A stretch of DNA of 7,294 nt from Roseburia sp. (GTDB lineage Bacteria > Bacillota > Clostridia > Lachnospirales > Lachnospiraceae), in NCBI GenBank assembly GCA_017626625.1, contig JAGAIK010000046.1:1-7294 (forward strand), written 5' to 3'. The translations under genes were made by a program, and so were the position numbers. Positions 1 to 5,495 of this stretch are shown in pieces. Every line of letters begins with the position of its first letter. The first letter of the stretch is position 1. Under the pieces are notes generated by a model. That model made no database searches. It was not told the DNA's origin and worked only from the letters and a program-made list of their open reading frames with translations.

Positions 1-1023
1 CAGGGGCTGTCCGCCGTGGGAATCCAGCGGGACCGGGGCGTGAAAAAGGGCACCCAGAACAGCGAATCCAAAGACTATTATGTCAATCTCCATACCACTA
101 TGCCGGCGTGTATTGTGGAGCTTGGCTTTATGAACAGCGCCACCGATAACCAGTTGTTTGACGAGCATTTGACAGAATATGCAGAGGCAATCGGCAAGGC
201 AGTGCTCGCCACTTATGAGACTTACGGGCAGTCCGGTGCTGCCGGGGGCGAGAGCGTTCCGGAAGCCACGGAGACTCCTTTGGAAACGGCAAACACGGGA
301 CAGGTGTTGAGCAATCCGGTGGTGGAAAATGTGGAGGCTTTGGACAGTACCAGCCAGGAATGGGGGCAGGGCGTCAATATGGATGAGAAAAACCGCCCCA
401 CGGGTTCCCTGATGATGCAGGAAAAATACGGGAAGTATAACGCTTATTTTATCGGGGAAGAAAGCCAGACCATTTATCTCACCTTTGATGAGGGGTATGA
501 GTACGGACAGACAGAAAGTATTTTAAATACCTTAAAGGAAAAAGGAGTGAAGGCGACCTTTTTTGTGACGAAACCCTATGCGGAGGATGAGCCGGAACTG
601 GTAAGGCGTATGATTGACGAGGGGCATATCCTTGGAAACCACAGCGTCACCCACCCATCGAAGGGGCTTCCCTCCCAGACCATAGAGCAGCAGCAGAACG
701 AGGTAATGGGAAATCACGAATATATCAAGGAAAATTTCGGATATGATATGTATCTGTTCCGCTACCCCACCGGGCGTTTCAGCGAGCAGTCCCTTGCTGT
801 GGTGAATAACTGTAATTATAAGAGCATCTTCTGGAGCTTTGCCTACCTGGATTATGATGTGGAAAACCAGCCGGACCAGGCGGCAAGCCTGGCAAAATTA
901 AAGGAACGCCTGCATCCGGGAGCGATTTATCTGCTCCATGCGGAGTCGGAGACAAATGCGGCAATCTTGGGAGATTTTATTGACGCTGCCATAGCGGCGG
1001 GCTATGAGTTTGGAACGATGTAA
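1..1023 (+). CDS. N-acetylmuramoyl-L-alanine amidase / PdaA-like polysaccharide deacetylase fusion (5' partial)
   Basis: The frame is open from base 1, so the gene begins upstream; 340 residues are visible. Residues 1 to about 75 are the C-terminal end of an Amidase_3 (zinc amidase) domain, with the family ending PACIVELGFM, whose Glu (about residue 40) is the expected catalytic Glu. Residues 76-140 are a Gly/Glu/Thr-rich linker. Residues 145-340 are a NodB-type deacetylase: TFDEGYE (161-167, catalytic Asp 163), metal-binding GNHSVTH (His 214 and His 218), RYPTGRFSE (from 254), FWSFAYLDYD, and PGAIYLLHAESETNA (His 314). The lead-in (KYNAYFIG before IYLTFDEGYE) and these motifs fit the PdaA (muramic delta-lactam de-N-acetylase) subfamily better than generic chitin or xylan deacetylases. 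In Bacillus, CwlD (Amidase_3) and PdaA act in sequence to make spore-cortex muramic delta-lactam, so one polypeptide here may do both (inference). It probably acts outside the membrane. Followed after 15 bases by the membrane-protein gene. Confidence 0.9.
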   Translation, partial: QGLSAVGIQRDRGVKKGTQNSESKDYYVNLHTTMPACIVELGFMNSATDNQLFDEHLTEYAEAIGKAVLATYETYGQSGAAGGESVPEATETPLETANTGQVLSNPVVENVEALDSTSQEWGQGVNMDEKNRPTGSLMMQEKYGKYNAYFIGEESQTIYLTFDEGYEYGQTESILNTLKEKGVKATFFVTKPYAEDEPELVRRMIDEGHILGNHSVTHPSKGLPSQTIEQQQNEVMGNHEYIKENFGYDMYLFRYPTGRFSEQSLAVVNNCNYKSIFWSFAYLDYDVENQPDQAASLAKLKERLHPGAIYLLHAESETNAAILGDFIDAAIAAGYEFGTM

Positions 1024-1038
1024 AAAGGATAAATTAAG

Positions 1039-2325
1039 ATGGAATATTCATTATATGAACTGGCAGTTTATTTTCTGGTGTACTCTTTTATCGGCTGGCT
1101 GTTGGAGACTTGTTATCTTGCGATAAAAGAGCATCATTTTTATAACAGGGGATTTATCAATCTGCCTCTTCACCCTGCCTACGGCGTTGCCTTTGCTATT
1201 TTGCTTGTGGTGCTGCCTACCCTGCGGGGAAGTTATTTGATGCAGTATATTGTGGTTGTGGTAGTGACTGCTGTGGTGGACTGGATGTCAAGGGTGCTGG
1301 TGAGCCGTATCAGCGGCGGCGTGCTTGGCAAAGAGGAGTATGACAGCCTGTTTTCCGGCAGCAGGAGGGGACTGTGGGTTTCCCTTTTGGCGGCAGCGGC
1401 AACGTATCTAATCTATCTGGTGCTGCATCCGCTTCTGGTAGCGTTGGTCTATCTGCTTCCGGAGCTTGCCGTGCAGATTACGGCAGGTGTACTGCTGGTT
1501 TTCCTTGTCCTGGATTTTGCCACCGTTTTTTATGCGGTGAGAAAAGGCGGGCATGAATCAATCCTGGACCGCGGGCAGAGCAGTGCGCAGAAATTAGGTT
1601 GCCGTATCTCTGATTTTATCTGGAAACGTCTGAGAAAGGCATATCCCGGAATCGACAGCGTGGAAGAAGAGGAAAGAAGCCGGGTGGTGTTTGCCCGGGG
1701 AATCTGCTTTGATAAGCTGGTGTGGGTCTTTTTTGTATCGGCGCTGATTGGGGATATTATCGAAATGCTGTACTGCCGTTTCACCGCAGGGGTGTGGATG
1801 AACCGTTCGAGTGTCCTGTATGGAACCTTCAGCTTTGTCTGGGGCTTCGGGGCAGTGGTTTTGACGGTGTCGTTGCAGCATCTGGCAGGAAAACAGGACC
1901 GTTATGTGTTTTTGGCAGGATTTTTGATAGGCGGTGTCTATGAATATCTGTGCAGCGTGTTTACGGAGGTTGTCTTTGGGACGGTGTTCTGGGACTACAG
2001 TTGGATGCCGCTTAATATCGGCGGGCGCACCAATGTGCTGTACTGTTTTTTCTGGGGGATTTTGGCGGTGTTTTGGATAAAGATTGTGTACCCGCCCATG
2101 AGCAGTTCCATTGAAAAGTTTCCACCGCTGGCGGGGAAGGTTATGACGTGGGTGGTGATTCTTTTTATGGTATGCAACGGACTTCTGACAGCGGCGGTGT
2201 TGGTGAGATATAACGAAAGACACAGCGTGCAGACGCCGCCGAAAGCGTTAGAGAGGCTGTTAGACCAGCAGTATGATGATGAGTTTGTGGAACGGAGATG
2301 GCCGAATATGAAGATGGCGGAGTAA
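1039..2325 (+). CDS. Polytopic membrane protein, putative ABC transporter permease (CmpB/PF06541-like), internally duplicated
   Basis: Encodes 428 residues. AAAGGA at 1024-1029 lies 9 bases before the ATG and supports this start; the gene is probably co-transcribed with the preceding wall-enzyme gene. Hydrophobic segments fall at about residues 8-28, 44-62, 66-88, 112-140, 146-166, 225-246, 258-280, 288-310, 331-350 and 368-389. The family signature occurs twice: half one has SFIGWLLETCYLAI (16-29) then NRGFINLPLHPAYG (36-49); half two has SALIGDIIEMLYC (234-246) then NRSSVLYGTFSFVWG (255-269) and the C-terminal FWDYSWMPLNIGGR (317-330). Half one lacks the WDYS..NxxGR box, so only the second copy looks complete. 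A charged segment (about 167-222) separates the halves. Despite the family name no ATP-binding partner is adjacent and no transported substrate is established. The C-terminal 40 residues are polar and probably cytoplasmic. Confidence 0.75.
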   Translation: MEYSLYELAVYFLVYSFIGWLLETCYLAIKEHHFYNRGFINLPLHPAYGVAFAILLVVLPTLRGSYLMQYIVVVVVTAVVDWMSRVLVSRISGGVLGKEEYDSLFSGSRRGLWVSLLAAAATYLIYLVLHPLLVALVYLLPELAVQITAGVLLVFLVLDFATVFYAVRKGGHESILDRGQSSAQKLGCRISDFIWKRLRKAYPGIDSVEEEERSRVVFARGICFDKLVWVFFVSALIGDIIEMLYCRFTAGVWMNRSSVLYGTFSFVWGFGAVVLTVSLQHLAGKQDRYVFLAGFLIGGVYEYLCSVFTEVVFGTVFWDYSWMPLNIGGRTNVLYCFFWGILAVFWIKIVYPPMSSSIEKFPPLAGKVMTWVVILFMVCNGLLTAAVLVRYNERHSVQTPPKALERLLDQQYDDEFVERRWPNMKMAE

Positions 2326-2357
2326 GGAAAAGCATTGAAAAAAGAACAGAAAAGCGA

Positions 2358-2386
2358 TTGAAATATTTTTTTATTCATGCTACCAT
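2358..2386 (+). promoter_or_regulatory. Candidate sigma-A promoter for the hydrogenase maturation operon
   Basis: TTGAAA (2358-2363) is followed after 17 bases by TACCAT (2381-2386), preceded by TG at 2378-2379 as an extended -10 (TGcTACCAT). The -10 matches TATAAT at only 4 of 6 positions. Predicted transcription would start near 2393, giving a leader of roughly 195 bases before the TM1266-like gene. It is the best housekeeping promoter I can see between 2326 and 2589. Confidence 0.4.
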
Positions 2387-2396
2387 TAAGTACACT

Positions 2397-2427
2397 TTGC
2401 AAAGAGCATTTGAAATCCTTTTTGCGA
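2397..2427 (+). promoter_or_regulatory. Leader hairpin just downstream of the predicted start of transcription
   Basis: GCAAAGAG (2399-2406) pairs with CTTTTTGC (2418-2425) through 8 bp including one G.U, and can extend outward by T2398.G2426 and T2397-A2427. The 11-base loop is CATTTGAAATC. No U-tract follows, so it is not a terminator. It begins about 4 bases after the inferred start site and could be a 5' stabilising stem or part of a structured leader. The pairing is seen in the sequence; a function is inference. Confidence 0.35.
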
Positions 2428-2474
2428 TAGTGGGAAATGGATGATTTGAAAACAGAATGTGGCACTGACACTGA

Positions 2475-2487
2475 AATGAAAATCATT
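2475..2487. promoter_or_regulatory. Fur-box-like inverted repeat
   Basis: AATGA-AAA-TCATT is a perfect 5-bp inverted repeat. It matches the core of the classical Fur consensus (AATGATAATCATT) at 12 of 13 positions, although the outer arms do not match. It lies downstream of the predicted promoter, so if bound it would act as a roadblock or serve a different promoter. Iron control would make sense for hydrogenase maturation. A match this short can arise by chance in AT-rich DNA. Confidence 0.2.
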
Positions 2488-2495
2488 GAGGTGAA

Positions 2496-2539
2496 AGGTA
2501 TGGCATGACAGAGAGAAAAACAGGGCTAGAGCTATACCT
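2496..2539 (+). promoter_or_regulatory. Candidate antiterminator stem of an attenuator leader
   Basis: GGTATGGC at 2497-2504 can pair with GCTATACC at 2531-2538 (8 bp with one G.U; A2496-T2539 adds a ninth pair), enclosing a 26-base loop. The same GCTATACC arm forms the ascending side of the terminator with an identical GGTATGGC at 2547-2554, so the two pairings exclude each other. This is the layout of a riboswitch, T-box or protein-controlled attenuator. I do not recognise the loop as a known riboswitch aptamer. Confidence 0.45.
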
Positions 2540-2560
2540 ATTTTTGGGTATGGCTTTTTT
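2530..2560 (+). terminator. Intrinsic terminator inside the leader, upstream of the maturation genes
   Basis: AGCTATACC (2530-2538) pairs with GGTATGGCT (2547-2555), 9 bp with one G.U, around an 8-base loop, and is followed directly by an uninterrupted T run (2555-2560). It ends 29 bases before the ATG of the TM1266-like gene and more than 200 bases after the permease stop. It therefore looks more like a conditional terminator controlling the operon than the simple end of the upstream transcript, though it would also stop read-through. Confidence 0.7.
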
Positions 2561-2589
2561 GATTTTTACGAAAAGAAAGGCAGAGAAAA

Positions 2590-2838
2590 ATGGAAACACG
2601 AGTTGCACTCATTGGAATCATTGTAGAAAATGTGGAATCTACCCCCCAGTTAAACCAACTGCTCCATGAATACGGCAGCTACATCATCGGAAGAATGGGG
2701 ATTCCCTATCGGGAGCGGAAGGTAAATATCATCAGTGTGGCGATTGACGCACCTCAGGACGTGATAAATGCCCTGTCTGGGAAAATCGGGCGTTTAGAGG
2801 GGATTACCGCCAAGACAGCCTATTCTAATATTGCTTAG
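2590..2838 (+). CDS. TM1266-family putative [FeFe]-hydrogenase system regulator (small ACT-like protein)
   Basis: Encodes 82 residues, the usual size for this family. AGAAAGG at 2574-2580 sits 9 bases before the ATG. The alternation METRVALIGIIVEN - helix (about 19-30) - YIIGRMGIPYRER - VNIISVAIDAP - helix (about 55-66) - ITAKTAYSNIA fits the beta-alpha-beta-beta-alpha-beta ACT/ferredoxin-like fold of TM1266, annotated elsewhere as 'putative iron-only hydrogenase system regulator'. It has no DNA-binding domain, so it more likely senses a ligand or modulates a partner protein; its real role is unestablished. It is the first gene after the attenuator-like leader and is followed after 36 bases by hydE, which supports the assignment. 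Confidence 0.85.
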   Translation: METRVALIGIIVENVESTPQLNQLLHEYGSYIIGRMGIPYRERKVNIISVAIDAPQDVINALSGKIGRLEGITAKTAYSNIA

Positions 2839-2874
2839 TGCACGAATACAGGACGAAAACAGAGAGGAAAAACC

Positions 2875-3924
2875 ATGCAGCGTAACTATGAAATTGTGGA
2901 CAGGATAGAGCGGACAAGAAACCTCGACAGGGAATCATTAGAACTGCTGCTGACAACAGAAGACGGAGCCTTAAGGGAATATCTCGCCGCAAAAGCAAGG
3001 GAGACGGCGCAGCGGATTTATGGGAATTGCGTCTATATCCGGGGGCTGATTGAATTTACCAACTATTGTAAAAATGACTGCTATTACTGTGGCATCAGAC
3101 GCAGCAACGGCTGCGCCGAGCGTTACCGCCTCAGTGAAGAGGAAATCTTAAACTGCTGTAAAAACGGATATGAACTGGGTTTCCGCACCTTTGTATTACA
3201 GGGCGGTGAGGATGGTTTTTATACGGATGAGCGGATATGTGAAATGGTATCGGAAATTAAGAGACGTTATCCGGACTGTGCTGTGACTCTTTCTATCGGG
3301 GAGAGGGAGCGGAAAAGTTATGAAGCGTTTTTTAAAGCCGGGGCAGACCGTTATCTGCTGCGCCATGAGACAGCCGACGAAGCTCATTATAAAAAGCTGC
3401 ACCCGGAGGAAATGTCTTTTCAACATAGAATGCAGTGCCTTGCGGAGCTAAAGGAAATCGGTTATCAGACAGGCTGCGGCTTTATGGTGGGTTCCCCTTA
3501 CCAGACCTTCGATACCTTATATGAGGATTTGCAGTTTATCCGGGAATTGCAGCCGGAAATGGTGGGGATTGGTCCCTTTATTCCCCAGAAGGACACTCCC
3601 TTTGGAAAAATGCAGGCGGGAACCATGGAGCAGACCCTGCGGCTTTTAAGCATCATCCGGCTGCTGCACCCCTCTGTGCTGCTTCCCGCCACCACCGCCC
3701 TTGGCACGATTCATCCAAAGGGCAGGGAGCTTGGAATTTTAGCCGGAGCAAATGTGGTAATGCCCAATTTATCTCCTGTGGCGGTGCGGGAAAAATATAA
3801 ATTATATGACAATAAAATCTGTACCGGGGACGAAGCGGCAGAGTGCCGTTACTGTATGGAGCGGCGGATGGAGAGCATCGGTTATCAGGTGGCAGTGAAC
3901 CGGGGAGATTTTAAAAATAACTAA
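2875..3924 (+). CDS. hydE: [FeFe]-hydrogenase maturase HydE (radical SAM)
   Basis: Encodes 349 residues, a normal HydE length. AGAGAGGAAA (2861-2870) supports the ATG. The radical SAM cluster motif CKNDCYYC places Cys 65, 69 and 72; QGGED (109-113) is the SAM-binding GGE region. A second C-terminal motif, Cys 316-x7-Cys 324-x2-Cys 327, matches the accessory [FeS] site known in Thermotoga HydE and separates it from biotin synthase (BioB) and PylB relatives. HydE acts in the cytoplasm after HydG, converting the cysteine-bound Fe(CO)2(CN) synthon toward the dithiolate-bridged diiron unit (family knowledge). It lies 44 bases upstream of hydG in the same orientation. No frameshift or missing key residue was seen. 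Confidence 0.96.
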   Translation: MQRNYEIVDRIERTRNLDRESLELLLTTEDGALREYLAAKARETAQRIYGNCVYIRGLIEFTNYCKNDCYYCGIRRSNGCAERYRLSEEEILNCCKNGYELGFRTFVLQGGEDGFYTDERICEMVSEIKRRYPDCAVTLSIGERERKSYEAFFKAGADRYLLRHETADEAHYKKLHPEEMSFQHRMQCLAELKEIGYQTGCGFMVGSPYQTFDTLYEDLQFIRELQPEMVGIGPFIPQKDTPFGKMQAGTMEQTLRLLSIIRLLHPSVLLPATTALGTIHPKGRELGILAGANVVMPNLSPVAVREKYKLYDNKICTGDEAAECRYCMERRMESIGYQVAVNRGDFKNN

Positions 3925-3953
3925 CCGGAAAGCAAAGCGGGCTGACCGGAAAG
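3924..3953 (+). repeat. Short direct repeat in the hydE-hydG gap
   Basis: ACCGGAAAG occurs at 3924-3932 and again at 3945-3953, a 21-base period, filling most of the 44-base gap before hydG. No hairpin or T-run is present. The second copy runs into the purine-rich Shine-Dalgarno stretch of hydG. It may be a small duplication with no function. Confidence 0.4.
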
Positions 3954-3968
3954 AAAGGAAAAGAGTAT

Positions 3969-5390
3969 ATGTACAACGTAATGTCTATGAAAGCGGAGGA
4001 ATTTATTTCCGACGAGGAAATCAGGGAAACCTTAGCCTATGCGGACGCCAATAAGGAAAATGTGGCGCTGATTGATGAGATTATCGCAAAGGCAAAGTTG
4101 GGAAAGGGATTAGACCACAGGGAGGCGTCTGTGCTGTTAGCGTGTGAAATCCCGGAAAAAACAGAGGAGGTATACAAGCTGGCGGAGCAGATTAAAAAAG
4201 ATTATTACGGCAACCGGATTGTGCTGTTTGCACCGTTATATCTGTCTAATTACTGCGTCAACGGCTGTGTTTACTGTCCCTATCATCTGAAAAATAAGCA
4301 TATTGCCAGAAAGAAGCTGACCCAGGAGGATATTGTGAAAGAGGTGACTGCTCTGCAGGACATGGGACACAAGCGCCTTGCCATCGAAGCGGGGGAGGAC
4401 CCGGTGAATAATCCCATCGAGTACATTTTGGAGTGTATCAATACCATTTACAGTATCAAGCACAAAAACGGGGCAATCCGCCGTGTCAATGTCAATATTG
4501 CGGCAACCACCGTGGAGAATTACCGCAAGTTAAAGGAAGCGGGCATCGGAACTTATATTCTGTTTCAGGAGACCTATCACAAGAAAAATTATGAAGAACT
4601 GCACCCCACCGGACCGAAACATGATTATGCTTACCATACCGAGGCAATGGACCGGGCGATGGAGGGCGGCATTGACGATGTGGGCTTAGGCGTGCTTTTT
4701 GGACTGGATAAATACCGCTATGAGTTTGCAGGGCTTTTGATGCACGCAGAGCATTTAGAGGCGGTTCACGGTGTCGGCCCCCACACCATCAGCGTACCCA
4801 GGGTAAAACATGCGGATGACATTGACCCCACCGCCTTTGACAACAGCATTGATGACGATACCTTTGCAAAAATCTGCGCCCTTATCCGTGTTTCCGTGCC
4901 CTATACCGGAATGATTATTTCCACCAGGGAGAGCCAGGCGGTGAGGGAGAAAGTGCTGCCCCTTGGCGTGTCCCAAATCAGCGGGGCGTCAAGAACCAGT
5001 GTGGGCGGTTATGCGGAGCCGGAGGTAAAAGAGGAAGTGACCAGCGAGCAGTTTGATGTCAGCGACCAGAGAACCTTAGACGAGGTGGTCAACTGGCTGA
5101 TAAAGTTAGGTTATATTCCGTCCTTCTGCACTGCCTGCTATCGGGAGGGCAGAACCGGGGATCGTTTTATGGAGCTGTGTAAAAACATGCAGATTTTAAA
5201 CTGCTGCCACCCCAATGCACTGATGACGTTAAAGGAGTACTTAGAGGACTATGCCAGCGAGGAAACCAGGAGAATCGGAATGGAATTGATTGAGCGGGAG
5301 TTAGAGAAAATCCCAAATCCCAAGGTGAAACAGACGGCTTCTGACCATATTCACGATATCGCAGAGGGTAAGAGGGATTTCCGGTTTTAG
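3969..5390 (+). CDS. hydG: [FeFe]-hydrogenase maturase HydG (radical SAM tyrosine lyase)
   Basis: Encodes 473 residues, the usual HydG length. AAAGGAA (3954-3960) is 8 bases before the ATG; in-frame ATGs at codons 5 and 7 are possible but less well spaced. The radical SAM motif CVNGCVYC gives Cys 96, 100 and 103 in the HydG context LSNYCVNGCVYCPYHLKNKH. The C-terminal auxiliary cluster motif Cys 387-x2-Cys 390-x22-Cys 413 is intact; it is the site of the [5Fe-5S] cluster that yields the Fe(CO)2(CN)-cysteine product and it separates HydG from its relative ThiH. HydG cleaves tyrosine to p-cresol and dehydroglycine, giving CO and cyanide. It is followed by a 105-base gap before hydF. Confidence 0.97.
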   Translation: MYNVMSMKAEEFISDEEIRETLAYADANKENVALIDEIIAKAKLGKGLDHREASVLLACEIPEKTEEVYKLAEQIKKDYYGNRIVLFAPLYLSNYCVNGCVYCPYHLKNKHIARKKLTQEDIVKEVTALQDMGHKRLAIEAGEDPVNNPIEYILECINTIYSIKHKNGAIRRVNVNIAATTVENYRKLKEAGIGTYILFQETYHKKNYEELHPTGPKHDYAYHTEAMDRAMEGGIDDVGLGVLFGLDKYRYEFAGLLMHAEHLEAVHGVGPHTISVPRVKHADDIDPTAFDNSIDDDTFAKICALIRVSVPYTGMIISTRESQAVREKVLPLGVSQISGASRTSVGGYAEPEVKEEVTSEQFDVSDQRTLDEVVNWLIKLGYIPSFCTACYREGRTGDRFMELCKNMQILNCCHPNALMTLKEYLEDYASEETRRIGMELIERELEKIPNPKVKQTASDHIHDIAEGKRDFRF

Positions 5391-5485
5391 CAGGAGCGTA
5401 TTTTGGCGTATGGCTGAGACACTGGAATGGTTTTCTTTTTATGAATGTAAAAATATGAAACAGGAAAAATTTCGGAAAATGAAAT

Positions 5486-5491
5486 GGAGAA
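5486..5491 (+). promoter_or_regulatory. Shine-Dalgarno site deciding the hydF start
   Basis: GGAGAA lies immediately before the ATG at 5496 with GGAG 6 bases from it, better than anything before the alternative in-frame ATG at 5484, which overlaps this site. HydF proteins usually begin only a few residues before the NRLHIGIFG segment, which also favours 5496. Confidence 0.65.
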
Positions 5492-5495
5492 GCGT

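Noticed and set aside
1594..2223. Long antisense open frame of 209 codons opposite the permease gene
   Set aside because: It mirrors a hydrophobic + strand gene, has unusual His/Gln/Pro-rich composition typical of antisense frames, and has no convincing ribosome site. Treated as a shadow.
2326..2357. Possible terminator right after the permease gene
   Set aside because: No stable G+C-containing hairpin followed by a T-run in these bases. The only intrinsic terminator is at 2530-2560.
2506..2538. GGGCTAGAGCTATAC resembling the anti-repeat part of a tracrRNA
   Set aside because: Only a short TAGAGCTA similarity. There is no CRISPR repeat, no Cas gene and no tracr-like downstream stems. Better explained as the shared arm of the terminator/antiterminator.
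2875..3924. Alternative identity of HydE as biotin synthase or PylB
   Set aside because: The C-x7-C-x2-C accessory motif and the hydG/hydF neighbours specify HydE.
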